Shown here: one piece after another, positions 1 through 9,171 of the stretch
How the letters are laid out: the number at the start of each line of letters is the position of its first letter
Numbering within the stretch: the first letter of the stretch is position 1
DNA from: ZC4RG29 sp964521255
GTDB taxonomy: Bacteria; Bacteroidota; Bacteroidia; Cytophagales; Cyclobacteriaceae
Assembly (NCBI GenBank): GCA_964521255.1
Contig: CAZFRM010000016.1
Span: 76,460-140,459 of the forward strand
Length of the DNA: 64,000 bases
Direction: 5' to 3'
Made by a program: the position numbers and the translations under genes
The notes under the pieces: generated by a model
Told to the model about the DNA's origin: nothing
The model's input: only the letters and a program-made list of their open reading frames with translations
The model's database searches: none

Positions 1-2
1 GT

Positions 3-101
3 GTTGTACTCAAGCACCAACCGGAATTGAAGTCAGCCACATCAACATCAAGCACAGGGGAGACAGATCTGGATGTGTCGTTTAATATTAATGTGAATTG
101 A
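3..101 (+). CDS. C-terminal end of an unknown gene (partial at window edge)
   Basis: An open frame enters from the left edge and runs 32 codons to a TGA at 99-101. The tail is rich in Ser, Thr and Asp and ends in FNINVN, which looks like the end of a secreted or beta-rich protein. No family is recognisable from so short a piece. It lies on the same strand as the glycosidase fragment that follows but is separated from it by a palindromic repeat. Confidence 0.4.
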   Translation, partial: VVLKHQPELKSATSTSSTGETDLDVSFNINVN

Positions 102-139
102 CATTAAATTATAAACAGGAATAGGAATAGGAATAAATA

Positions 140-167
140 GTAGAGACGCGATGCATCGCGTCTCTAC
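140..167. repeat. 28-base perfect palindrome of the GTAGAGACGC family
   Basis: Two 14-base arms (GTAGAGACGCGATG and its exact complement) meet with no loop. A second perfect 28-base member differing by one symmetric base pair (CAATG for CGATG) is at 46517-46544, with partial copies beside it. This is a dispersed intergenic repeat. It sits just upstream of a gene that has lost its 5' end, so it may mark the breakpoint. Confidence 0.85.
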
Positions 168-225
168 ATACAAACTGTCTCTACAGATTTATACTTACTT
201 ATTTACTTATTAAACAATTAATCAG

Positions 226-1185
226 ATGGGTCGTGGCGCTGTTGATGATCCTCCTCCAGGACCAACATATTTTGCACTTCCAAATCCAAGTGGCGAATTT
301 ATCGGACGGCGCTATAAGGAACGCGGGAACATAATCTGGATACTGGGCGGTGATCGAAACCCGCGCGACGAAAATGATCTTGCTGTGTGGAGAGCAATGG
401 CGGAAGGTATAATTACGGGTGTGGGAAATGCCGATGATGCCCTGATGACTTTTCATCCTCAACCCCATGAAAATGGCGGTTCTTCAACATGGTTTCACCA
501 GGACTCCTGGCTGGACTTCAATATGCACCAAACGGGACATTGTATAGATAATAAGCGAGTTGATAAGATCACGCATGATTACAATCTGTCACCAGTCAAG
601 CCAACCCTGGATGGTGAGCCTATGTATGAAGAACATCCAATATGTTTTGATTCACGGAAAAACGGCTTCTCATCAGCAGATGACATTCGTAAGTTAGCCT
701 ATTGGGATTTGTTTGCAGGAGCATTTGGACACACGTATGGTTGTCATGCGATGTGGCAGTTCTATAGTGAGAACTGGGAGCCTGTAAATTTTCCTCAACG
801 ATCATGGAAAGCATCCCTTGATCTTCCGGGAGCGATTCAGATGGGATACGTGAAAAAATTATTGACTCCAGTCCTCGAGCGGGATCGCGTTCCCGATCAA
901 ACCATGATCGCCGGTGATAATCCCAAAGACAGTTCTTATGTTGCTGCTACCCGTGCAGCCGATGGCAAGTTTGCTTTCATCTACACACCCACCGGTAAAA
1001 CACTTACCATTAACACAGCGAACCTGAAAGGAAAAAAAATTACAGCCTCCTGGTTTGATCCGAGATCAGGAAACTACACTTCGATATTAACATCACGCAA
1101 AAAAAATACATTAACCTTCACTCCTCTTTCCAGTGGAGAAACATTCGATTGGGTTTTAGTATTGGAGATGGATAAGAAATTTTAG
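226..1185 (+). pseudogene. 5'-truncated GH140-like glycosidase (DUF4038) with C-terminal collagen-binding-like domain
   Basis: The 319 residues match the second half of DUF4038/apiosidase-like glycosidases. NIIWILGGDRNP carries the presumed acid/base Asp43 and DGEPMYE the presumed nucleophile Glu131, about 90 residues apart as expected in GH140. Residues about 240-315 (FAFIYTPTGK, WFDPRSG, DWVLVL) match the small beta domain that closes this family. Family members usually have a signal peptide and well over 100 further residues forming the first strands of the barrel. Here the homology starts abruptly just after the ATG, and upstream sequence is an unrelated palindrome. I infer a decapitated gene that is probably non-functional. 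A plant cell-wall side-chain role (apiose release in rhamnogalacturonan II) is known for the family only. Confidence 0.75.
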
Positions 1186-1191
1186 GGGATC

Positions 1192-1251
1192 AGTTATCGG
1201 TTATCAGTTAATAGTTGTGGTATATTCACTATTAACTGATAACGGATAACT
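1192..1251. terminator. Bidirectional hairpin between convergent genes
   Basis: Two 24-base arms (1192-1215 and 1228-1251) pair with one mismatch around a 12-base loop. The arms are built from variants of the word GTTATC / GTTAATAGT. The hairpin lies between a plus-strand and a minus-strand gene end, so it could stop transcription from both sides. It belongs to the reiterated-word hairpins described in the findings. Confidence 0.6.
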
Positions 1252-1257
1252 AATAAC

Positions 1258-3444
1258 TTAAATCTTAATCCCCAAAGAAACTGAAAAACTTCTGCCATCA
1301 GAAGACCATACGCCAGGCCCTGGATACATTTGCGGTCTCTTGGTGAAATATTGTTCGTTAGTTACATTATTGAAATTGATACGCGCTACGAGATTGTTAG
1401 CGAATCGAATCGTAGCATTGATATCAAGAAGTCCGTACGACGGAACCAACCCCACAGATCCGGTAGCGGAAGGCGTTTCGGTATTCAAAGCATCCGCGTA
1501 ACTCTCTGCAGTATAACTGTAGAGAAACGAAAGACTGGCGTCATGGTATCGGAATGTAAGCCCATTGCGTGAGATAACTTCAGGAACTGATTCAACTTTA
1601 TTCCCGCTCACATTAATGTTTTCGTTACCTGATCTCACAGATGCGCCCTGGTAGGTTGCATCCATAAATGCAGTGGATGTAAACAACGTAATGCCTAGCC
1701 CTTTCTTAAAGGTGAGATTCCACTCCAGAAATACTTCCGCTCCATTAGTAACAGAGTTACCAATGTTGGTTCTGTACAAATAGAAACTTCCATCGTTCGG
1801 GTTGGTTTCAGACAAAGTGCCCATCCGGTTGTTGTATTGAATGCGAAATGCGTTGACATCCCAGCGAATTGATTTCCACGAACCGCGATAGCCAGCCTCC
1901 ATATTATACCCATCAGCATCCTGAAGGTTCTTGTCAACAACTTCATAAGTTGATGCAGGAATTATGTCTTTGAACATAACAGGCCGATACGCCTGTGACC
2001 ATCCTCCGTAAAGATTATGATCGGGCTTGATCATATAATCTGCCTTGATCCCAAGCAACAGAAAATTATGATCGATTGAATTGGGTAGATCACCTGGGTC
2101 ATAATACTTAATAACTCCTGACATATCGGATTCACCAATTTCTAATCGCGCGCCAGGCGTAATCGTGAGGCCCGGTTTTAATGTGAAAGCATTCTCTGCA
2201 AAGAGAGCAATATTCTTCGTTTTGAAATGAAGGTCACGCCCCCACCCATCGGAAGAGATCGTCAAATCAAAGTCTGTACCGGTGGTTCCTGTCCCTAACT
2301 GCTTTCGATGAAGGTCATTGTCAAACAACTGAACTCCCCCAACTAACGCACCATCTATTTTCCCAAGCCGATAAGAATGTAATAACCTCAGCTCTGAAGT
2401 GTAGCTATTGAAGTTGTCAATATCTACTTGTCGCGGTGCATAAGTTAAAGTAACGGGATCAATAACATCAGGAATATTCGCCGGTCTATCAAACTGAACG
2501 CTGTTTCTATCACCCAATACGGCTGATACCATCCAATACAATTTTGTTTTCAGCCCCAACTGCCAATCCACACTTAAGGATGGTATATAAATTTCAGGAT
2601 TGAAGTAGTTCCTCGCACGTGTTGATTGATTAGGATCAGCATAAAACATGCTGTCGGTTAACGGTCCTGGTATCTGGTAAATGTAATTCGACCGTGATAC
2701 TTCAGCTTTTATATCCACCCGCTTTGATGGAGAATAGATAAGTGTAATAGCCTGTGCATCAAAGTCTGTTTGACTGTTATCACGATACCCATCGGACACG
2801 CGTTTATTATAATAAGCGTAGTACCTGAATTTCCCGATCGTTCCGCCAACAGCATTGTAGGTACTTAGCAAACCAAATGAGCCAATAGAGTTGACACTTT
2901 CAAAACTAAATCTCCGGGTTGAGTCAGGCTCCTTGGTAATATAGTTCAACATACCTCCAAACTGGGCTCCATATTGAAGTGATCCAGTTCCACGTACCAG
3001 TTCAATGCGTTCAACGGCTTCCATCGGCACACTGAAGTGGCTGGCAGGATATCCATACATATCGGAGTTTGTGATGGTACCGTTCTTACGCAAGTTAAAT
3101 TCCCATCCCCTATGCGGATCCAGGCCGCGGGTAGAGATGTTCATCTGATTACCCGTGCCATCCATATCATAGACAAACACGCCAGGCACCTTCGCAAAAA
3201 TCTGCCGGGGGTTACGTTCAGCAACATTGGCATCAAGGTTCTGAAGATTGATCACCTCGTTCTTCGTTCCAGACCAAATTCTTGTTCCTGATACCTTCGG
3301 CAATTGCTCAAGATCATTGAGCCTCACCCCTTTTACAACTACTTCATTTAATTGTTTTGACTTAAGCGAATCCTGTGCTTCCTGCCCAAATGTCAATCCT
3401 GTTGAACCAACCAATATCGCAATTACAACCCTCCATTTAATCAT
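1258..3444 (-). CDS. TonB-dependent outer-membrane receptor, FecA-like
   Basis: This is an outer-membrane gated channel for a scarce ligand, most likely an iron or other metal chelate. After a signal peptide (MIKWRVVIAILVGSTGLTFGQ) come a TonB-box-like LNEVVVKG stretch, a plug domain (about residues 50-160, with RQIFAKVPGVFVYDMDG and ERIELVRGTGSLQYG) and a 22-stranded-barrel-like region ending in FSVSLGIKI. There is no carboxypeptidase-regulatory-like N-terminal domain, unlike SusC proteins, which fits the siderophore/FecA branch. A longer start at 3465 is possible, but the start at 3444 gives a clean signal peptide and overlaps the upstream haloperoxidase gene by 8 bases. That overlap implies cotranscription. 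The substrate cannot be told from sequence. Confidence 0.85.
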   Translation of the reverse strand: MIKWRVVIAILVGSTGLTFGQEAQDSLKSKQLNEVVVKGVRLNDLEQLPKVSGTRIWSGTKNEVINLQNLDANVAERNPRQIFAKVPGVFVYDMDGTGNQMNISTRGLDPHRGWEFNLRKNGTITNSDMYGYPASHFSVPMEAVERIELVRGTGSLQYGAQFGGMLNYITKEPDSTRRFSFESVNSIGSFGLLSTYNAVGGTIGKFRYYAYYNKRVSDGYRDNSQTDFDAQAITLIYSPSKRVDIKAEVSRSNYIYQIPGPLTDSMFYADPNQSTRARNYFNPEIYIPSLSVDWQLGLKTKLYWMVSAVLGDRNSVQFDRPANIPDVIDPVTLTYAPRQVDIDNFNSYTSELRLLHSYRLGKIDGALVGGVQLFDNDLHRKQLGTGTTGTDFDLTISSDGWGRDLHFKTKNIALFAENAFTLKPGLTITPGARLEIGESDMSGVIKYYDPGDLPNSIDHNFLLLGIKADYMIKPDHNLYGGWSQAYRPVMFKDIIPASTYEVVDKNLQDADGYNMEAGYRGSWKSIRWDVNAFRIQYNNRMGTLSETNPNDGSFYLYRTNIGNSVTNGAEVFLEWNLTFKKGLGITLFTSTAFMDATYQGASVRSGNENINVSGNKVESVPEVISRNGLTFRYHDASLSFLYSYTAESYADALNTETPSATGSVGLVPSYGLLDINATIRFANNLVARINFNNVTNEQYFTKRPQMYPGPGVWSSDGRSFSVSLGIKI

Positions 3445-5005
3445 CTGCTCCATCTGTCGATGCATAATTCACCGTGTACCCTCCAACCGTCATTCCATGC
3501 ACCAACCCCACTTCGCAATCTTTGCGATAATGTATACCACCGTACAGTCTTGACATGGATGCTTCAAGCGCTTCTTCGTTGAAATAGTTTGTACCCGCAG
3601 GGAATAGATAACTTAGTACTGCTGCTGCTGCGCCGGAGAACGTTGAATGTCCGGAAGTAAATGCAGGAAAATTAGGTATTCCGGTCCCTGTTTTAACTTC
3701 AGGATTCAGCTGTGTTGGCCTGGGGTTGAAATAATAGAATTTCGTTTCCCAGCAAGCCACTGCTGCATCGTGTTCGGCCATATTCAATAGCGAAAAAGCA
3801 CGAGCTGCACGCACTTCGCTGTAATTCGCATCGCGGATGTATTCTGCAGCAATATCGTTCCAGTGCCCGGGGGGTGTATAGGTTCCTGCACCATCAGCCC
3901 ACTTATGAACAATCGCTAAACGTTCCCGGGTCAGATTATCCGTATAATATTTTACTTCCTCAACTTCGCTTTTCATTTCTGATGAAGCAGTTTGTGGTGG
4001 CGCAACAGGGCGTTCGTCAATAATGTCTTGTGCGGTCATGTTCCAGCCCAGCACAAAACTAAAATTAGGTAACATAGGAGGACGTATGGGTGTTTCCAGG
4101 CTGATCCAGGGTGTTTCACCTGTGTGATTACCAAAGCCAACATTGGTTTCTAACTGCTTCCACAACGCAGGGCTACCACCTGCCGTAGCCATACCATCTG
4201 TACGGGCACGGTTCATCACTTGTACGGCTACTGCTTTTCCTAAAGCAAGTCCAGCAGAAATATCGCTGGCGGCTGCCTTGCCCGACCATAATGCTGCATT
4301 GCGTTGTTCAGCAGCTTTCAATGTTATTAACTCTAAGGCTGCCGGGAACATGGCTTTCATCACTTCTGCAGCAACACCTGACATGGCAGCATCTTCAGAG
4401 GGATAAGAGTACAAATCAGTTTTTGGAACGAGTGCTTTAATTTCTGGATCGTTTTTATAGGGAGCATCCCGCTTATATAAATACTTATAATGCCACGCAG
4501 CCTTCAGTGATTCATATATGGCAACGCTTGCATAACTGTAAGCACGCGCTGCATAAGGTGGATTAGCAAAGGGAAAATTTGGATCAGCAAAAGGATTCTC
4601 CGCATCTGGCGCAGGATAAGTTCCATTTGCCCGAGGTGCCGGAGGAAGATTATACTGCGCTACCAACTCCCGAAATATCTGGTTCCAACGGAGAACACCA
4701 CCCCCACTCCAATATTCAATGGCTTTACGCTGACTGGACGTTAACTCACTTTGCGCCGTTTTAATGGCATTCAATTCAGCAGTATAAGCGTCAGAACCTA
4801 CTGCTGCCGGTGCAGGCACTGCAATTTGATCAGCACTGGTCAGTATGATCATATCCCAGGTACCTGCATCTTCGTCGAGATCTGCAGGTTCAAGAGGTGT
4901 AAGCACCTCCAGAGACTCAATACTCTTATCACAACTGATAACTGAAAAAGTTACCAGCGCTATTGTTAAGATAAATATGGTTGAGTAAAATTTTATCGAT
5001 TTCAT
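3437..5005 (-). CDS. Vanadium-dependent haloperoxidase / PAP2-family lipoprotein
   Basis: The protein has a lipoprotein signal (FSVISC) and an all-helical PAP2/haloperoxidase fold. The vanadate- or phosphate-binding residues are all present with haloperoxidase spacing: Lys422 and Arg429 in KFYYFNPRP, Ser451-Gly-His453 in TSGHST, and Arg486 and His492 in SRLYGGIHYRKD. Known vanadium chloroperoxidases use the same K-x6-R, SGH and R-x5-H pattern. The fold also occurs in acid phosphatases, so peroxidase activity is inference. It is anchored in a membrane, facing the periplasm or surface, and overlaps the downstream TonB-receptor gene. The upstream barrel gene lies 100 bases away. Together they look like one transcription unit. 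Confidence 0.85.
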   Translation of the reverse strand: MKSIKFYSTIFILTIALVTFSVISCDKSIESLEVLTPLEPADLDEDAGTWDMIILTSADQIAVPAPAAVGSDAYTAELNAIKTAQSELTSSQRKAIEYWSGGGVLRWNQIFRELVAQYNLPPAPRANGTYPAPDAENPFADPNFPFANPPYAARAYSYASVAIYESLKAAWHYKYLYKRDAPYKNDPEIKALVPKTDLYSYPSEDAAMSGVAAEVMKAMFPAALELITLKAAEQRNAALWSGKAAASDISAGLALGKAVAVQVMNRARTDGMATAGGSPALWKQLETNVGFGNHTGETPWISLETPIRPPMLPNFSFVLGWNMTAQDIIDERPVAPPQTASSEMKSEVEEVKYYTDNLTRERLAIVHKWADGAGTYTPPGHWNDIAAEYIRDANYSEVRAARAFSLLNMAEHDAAVACWETKFYYFNPRPTQLNPEVKTGTGIPNFPAFTSGHSTFSGAAAAVLSYLFPAGTNYFNEEALEASMSRLYGGIHYRKDCEVGLVHGMTVGGYTVNYASTDGADD

Positions 5006-5105
5006 GTGTTAATAATTTATTTTTTTAGAGGACACATGGAATGCCCTTACTTCATTTTCATCCTGTTGGCCTGACTTGTTGATGGGCATTTCATACAAAC
5101 TGATT

Positions 5106-6020
5106 TTATTGTCCTTTCGAGAAGTGAATAGTATAAAGTATGCCTCCCATCAAAGTGGTTGACTTTCCTACGTTTCGACCGGCAACCGTAGTCATTGCTG
5201 AACCCCGTAACGCCAGTCCTTTGGGCTTAGGCAAATAGTACATAACAAGTGCACCTATTTTAGAATAATTCATCCGGTTGGAAGCAAACGGCATATCCTG
5301 ACGCCTGATATCACCCCCACCCAATGTATTTTGTTGCGTATAACTCAAATCGAGTTGCAGATTTTGTTTGATGTATCCTACGTTAACAACAAAGTCAAAT
5401 ACATTCGGCATCTCTACTTCATCCGTTAAGAAAAATTGGTCGTCAGTATAATAGCTTGGGCGATCAAGCGTAACGTTACTGCGCCAGGTGTATGCAGCGG
5501 ATGCATTAACATACATACCCTGTTGCATTTTGAAATAGCTGGTGAGGCGCCATGATAAATTCTTCGATGCTAATCCAATAGATAGTGGAAGAAAGTCAGG
5601 CGTATAATCCGTTAATGGCATGGAGTAGTTCACCACACCAAATGCTTTGAAGGTATGATTACCGATTTCTTTTTTGAAAAAGTTATACTTGACTCCTATA
5701 GAAAGATCCTGAATATCTTCCATGCTGTGCAATGTTCCCTGACTCGCCTCAGTTTTTACATAAGGAAGCATCGCAATGATATTGAGGTTATCCAGCAGTC
5801 CGTAAGTGCCAACCCACATTAAACTTTGTGTTGTAACTTTTCCGAGGTTTCCGTTATCCCGTTCCAGCTTGCCTTCCCAGTAATCCGTCCATTGATCATT
5901 CGTATACATTAAGCCCGTACAGAGTGTCTTTTTCGGCATCATCAATCCATCCGTCAGTGTTTGCGCGAATGAGCAGACAGGCAACAGGGCTATCGTTATT
6001 ATGAGTAAAAATTGTTTCAT
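5106..6020 (-). CDS. Outer-membrane beta-barrel protein, MetA-pathway/transporter-like
   Basis: The sequence has a signal peptide (MKQFLLIITIALLPVCSFAQ) followed by about 280 residues of alternating strands ending in ILYTIHFSKGQ. It resembles the outer-membrane barrel family named after phenol degradation (MetA). The opening segment TLTDGLMMPKKTLCTGLMYTNDQW and the LLDNLNIIAMLPYV strand are typical. It is the first gene of a probable operon with the haloperoxidase lipoprotein and the TonB receptor. It may move small hydrophobic compounds or a metal complex across the outer membrane; the ligand is unknown. Confidence 0.7.
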   Translation of the reverse strand: MKQFLLIITIALLPVCSFAQTLTDGLMMPKKTLCTGLMYTNDQWTDYWEGKLERDNGNLGKVTTQSLMWVGTYGLLDNLNIIAMLPYVKTEASQGTLHSMEDIQDLSIGVKYNFFKKEIGNHTFKAFGVVNYSMPLTDYTPDFLPLSIGLASKNLSWRLTSYFKMQQGMYVNASAAYTWRSNVTLDRPSYYTDDQFFLTDEVEMPNVFDFVVNVGYIKQNLQLDLSYTQQNTLGGGDIRRQDMPFASNRMNYSKIGALVMYYLPKPKGLALRGSAMTTVAGRNVGKSTTLMGGILYTIHFSKGQ

Positions 6021-6222
6021 AGAGTCTTGGTGAAATAAAAATTGGTTTGGCTAGGTATTTTGAATCATGATAATTGATCCATAAATAGATTGATATCAGT
6101 CTAACCTATGGCTGAAGCTGCAATACGAAAGCAGATATCCATATGTTAGACTGATTATGTTGTTGCATTATCACTTCAATATTCTTCCCAGGGAATATTG
6201 AAATCATAAAGTTGTAAACTGA

Positions 6223-6777
6223 TCAACTAAACAAAGGAGTAACCTTAGGAGGAGGAGATGGAATGGATAGGAAAATTATTTGAGAGTGTGCTGTTTCCCT
6301 TTTTGCGGAAAGGGAATAATTCCATCCTTCAGAAAGATGAGAGATGGATATGGCGGAACCTAAATAGTCTTTAATAAAATCGATTTTAACCTTGGCATTC
6401 GAATTAGAATCAACCGGATTGTCGCTGAAGGTCTTTACATAGTCGGATAACGCCTGGTGAATATTTTTCTGTTGTTCATCCTTAATACAAACAATGTGCA
6501 AAGTATCCTGATGAAACCGTTGTTTGATGAGTCTGTAGAATTCTCCCTGGTATTGAAATTCTCCATCTACACGCTCAAATCCATTATCCTGAACAGGGTA
6601 AGCTAATGTTAGAGGAATCTTAATTGTTTGAACTTTTGAAAGGTCATAACTGTCGCCATCAAAACGGTTCAACATGGATTTGGAATGCTGAAGATGGGCT
6701 GTGAGAAAGATACCATAGTAACCCGCTACATTAAGAAGCAGCAAAGCAAGAATGCAGAAAGCGACTAATTTTCTCAC
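6223..6777 (-). CDS. Membrane-anchored hypothetical protein with C-terminal SPPPK motif
   Basis: The 184-residue protein has one N-terminal membrane segment (about residues 4-24) and then a soluble, periplasm-facing domain. It ends in FLSIPSPPPKVTPLFS. I recognise the SPPPK ending from uncharacterised Bacteroidota proteins that sit near TonB receptors, but I know no function. It precedes the barrel-haloperoxidase-receptor genes on the same strand with a gap of about 200 bases, so a shared role in ligand or metal handling is possible. Confidence 0.65.
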   Translation of the reverse strand: MRKLVAFCILALLLLNVAGYYGIFLTAHLQHSKSMLNRFDGDSYDLSKVQTIKIPLTLAYPVQDNGFERVDGEFQYQGEFYRLIKQRFHQDTLHIVCIKDEQQKNIHQALSDYVKTFSDNPVDSNSNAKVKIDFIKDYLGSAISISHLSEGWNYSLSAKRETAHSQIIFLSIPSPPPKVTPLFS

Positions 6778-6875
6778 TTGTGGGTTACGTTGGGTACCAC
6801 ATAGCTAGTAAAAAGTCACTGGAAATGCAAATATTAAAAGTCAATGATTCAGCGGCCTATCCAACTAAGTACATT

Positions 6876-7532
6876 TCATTGATGCGTTGCCTCCCGGTTT
6901 CTATCAATCCAGAACCCCCAGAGCACTATAAGCCACTGCGCCTGCCCTACCCAAGCTATCATTGTAACGCCTGGCGGTGGTGGGCCAAAAAGATTACTGA
7001 TATGAATTACCAGCAGAAAAAGAACAAGCGACCACAAACTGTATGTACCTGTTTTATTACTTGCCCGCGTAACGCGCAGGTATAAAAAAATTCCTGCTGT
7101 AAAAATTAATCCCTCCGCTAACTGTGTACCAATTATTGAGTTCCATAAACCCAGGCCAACTTTAGGTGAAGTACCCGGGTACAATGGCAAGTCTGGTATG
7201 TGAACAATAAAGTCAAGGAGCCAATGACTTACCACGCAAAGAGCCACAACTATCGATTCGCCAACGTTCTTTTTATACGACCAATAAATAAGTCCCAATA
7301 AAATTGCCCAACCTGTAGCCATAATTAAACTATGGGAGATTGGATAGCTTACAAAATCCAACGGTGTAACCCTGGAAGCATGTGGATCTATCTTTACCGT
7401 CTCAATGCCCAGCAATAAAAAAGTAGGCCAAAGCAAATCGAGAAATTGAGCCGATAGAAAAAGAATGCCTAATGATATCTTAGGTTTAATTGCTTTTGCT
7501 CCAAAACCAATGGCGAAGTGACTTATGAACAT
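6876..7532 (-). CDS. Multi-pass membrane protein, YdjM/DUF457-like putative hydrolase
   Basis: About six hydrophobic segments span the 218 residues. The protein starts FISHFAIGFGAKAI and contains SHWLLDFIVHIPDLPL. The conserved His and His/Asp clusters facing one side are the hallmark of membrane-bound metal-dependent hydrolases of the DUF457 group, whose substrate is unknown. The start codon lies two bases after the stop of the upstream GH51 gene, so the two are probably cotranscribed, although a functional link to arabinan degradation is not evident. Confidence 0.65.
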   Translation of the reverse strand: MFISHFAIGFGAKAIKPKISLGILFLSAQFLDLLWPTFLLLGIETVKIDPHASRVTPLDFVSYPISHSLIMATGWAILLGLIYWSYKKNVGESIVVALCVVSHWLLDFIVHIPDLPLYPGTSPKVGLGLWNSIIGTQLAEGLIFTAGIFLYLRVTRASNKTGTYSLWSLVLFLLVIHISNLFGPPPPGVTMIAWVGQAQWLIVLWGFWIDRNREATHQ

Positions 7533-7534
7533 AA

Positions 7535-9070
7535 CTATCGAAGTTCCAAAACTACAACCGACCCAGCCGGCACATCTACACTTAGCTGATCTCCCTTCAA
7601 TTTGAATTGTTTGAATTCCTTCGTGCCTACGTTATTTGGTTTCTCAAATGTGTTATGAGCATGCATCTCACCCGTTAGTATTCTGCCTGAAGCTTGCTTT
7701 ACACTAATGTTTTTCAGCGTAGAAGTTAGTGTAATAGTTTTTGAAGGATGTACGTTCACAAGGCTGATATGTACCGATCCATCAGCGGACTTTGAACTGG
7801 TGGCACTCAAGGCTGAAATCTTTTTACCATTTAATTCATATTCTTCAGAAGAAAGATTGAACGGCAAAAATGTAGCTTCCTTGTGTACCTGGTAAAGATC
7901 AAATACATGATAGGTAGGTGTCAACACCATTTTCTCATTGTCGGTCAAGATCAATGATTGCAACACGTTTACAATCTGCGCGATGTTGGCCATCTTCACA
8001 CGTTCTGCATACTTGTGAAAAATATTTAACGTAAGCGCCGCTACAAAAGCGTCGCGCATAGTGTTCTGCTGATAAAGAAATCCTGGGTTTGTACCGGGCT
8101 CAACATCATACCATGTTCCCCACTCATCCACCATCAAACCAATTTTATTTTCCGGATCATAATTATCCATGATAGCAATGTGCTTTTGCAAAACAGGTTC
8201 AATTCCCAAACACTTATCAAGAATAAACATGTATTCATCTTCTGTAAAATTTGTTGCCGAGCCTTTGCTTCCCCGCCATCCTTTCACAGTATAATAATGC
8301 AGCGATAATCCATTCATGCGGTTGCCAATGTTTTTCATGAGCACTTCACTCCAGTTATAATCGTAATCAGATGCACCACTCGCTATCTTAAACAGCCGGT
8401 TGTTGCCATAATTGCGACAATACGTTGCATAACGCCGGTACAGATCAGCGTAATATTCAGGACGCATTTCTCCGCCACATCCCCAGCTTTCGTTACCCAC
8501 TCCCCAATATTTTACATTCCAGGGTTTATCCCTTCCATTTTTTCTTCGCAGATTGGCCATAGGGCTTTCACCTTCGGCATTAACATATTCAACCCACTTG
8601 GCCATCTCTTCAACCGAACCACTTCCAACATTCGCGCTGATGTATGGCTCAGTACCTATCATCTCACAAAAATTCAAAAACTCATGTGTGCCGAAACTAT
8701 TGTCTTCTGTTACACCACCCCAATTTGTATTGACGATTTTTGGGCGCTGGTCTCGTGGACCTATTCCATCCATCCAATGATACTCATCAGCAAAACAACC
8801 TCCGGGCCAGCGCAGGTTGGGAATGCTGATCTTCTTTAACGCACCGGCAACATCATTTCTGATTCCGTTTGTATTCGGAATTGAACTATTCTCTCCCACC
8901 CAAATACCACCGTAAATACATTTTCCTAAATGCTCACTGAAATGGCCGTAAATATGTTTGCTGATGATATGCTTTCCTGAGTCACCATAAACTATCAACG
9001 TATTTTTTTGTTGACCCTGAACGGATTGAATTATGAGTAGTGTTAAAATGTAAACGAAAATAGTTCTCAT
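7535..9070 (-). CDS. Alpha-L-arabinofuranosidase, GH51
   Basis: This enzyme removes terminal alpha-L-arabinofuranosyl groups from arabinan or arabinoxylan fragments. A signal peptide (ending QSVQGQ) predicts periplasmic or secreted location. The catalytic barrel shows NLRWPGGCFADEYHW, the acid/base Glu194 in YWGVGNESWG and the nucleophile Glu316 in MVDEWGTWY. A C-terminal beta-sandwich follows (about residues 390-511, ending SVVVLELR). Length and both catalytic motifs are complete. No SusCD pair or other arabinan genes are adjacent, so it seems a stand-alone enzyme cotranscribed only with the downstream membrane protein. Confidence 0.93.
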   Translation of the reverse strand: MRTIFVYILTLLIIQSVQGQQKNTLIVYGDSGKHIISKHIYGHFSEHLGKCIYGGIWVGENSSIPNTNGIRNDVAGALKKISIPNLRWPGGCFADEYHWMDGIGPRDQRPKIVNTNWGGVTEDNSFGTHEFLNFCEMIGTEPYISANVGSGSVEEMAKWVEYVNAEGESPMANLRRKNGRDKPWNVKYWGVGNESWGCGGEMRPEYYADLYRRYATYCRNYGNNRLFKIASGASDYDYNWSEVLMKNIGNRMNGLSLHYYTVKGWRGSKGSATNFTEDEYMFILDKCLGIEPVLQKHIAIMDNYDPENKIGLMVDEWGTWYDVEPGTNPGFLYQQNTMRDAFVAALTLNIFHKYAERVKMANIAQIVNVLQSLILTDNEKMVLTPTYHVFDLYQVHKEATFLPFNLSSEEYELNGKKISALSATSSKSADGSVHISLVNVHPSKTITLTSTLKNISVKQASGRILTGEMHAHNTFEKPNNVGTKEFKQFKLKGDQLSVDVPAGSVVVLELR

Positions 9071-9171
9071 TATCGGTAAGGTTTTGATTAGTTATCTTTA
9101 CTAAAGACAAGTTTAATAATTATTGGCTAATAGATAAATGTTATTTATACATTTATCAAAAACATTCTGGT

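Noticed and set aside
8200..8225. tRNA T-loop-like string GGTTCAATTCC
   Set aside because: It lies inside the GH51 coding sequence and has no acceptor or anticodon stem around it.
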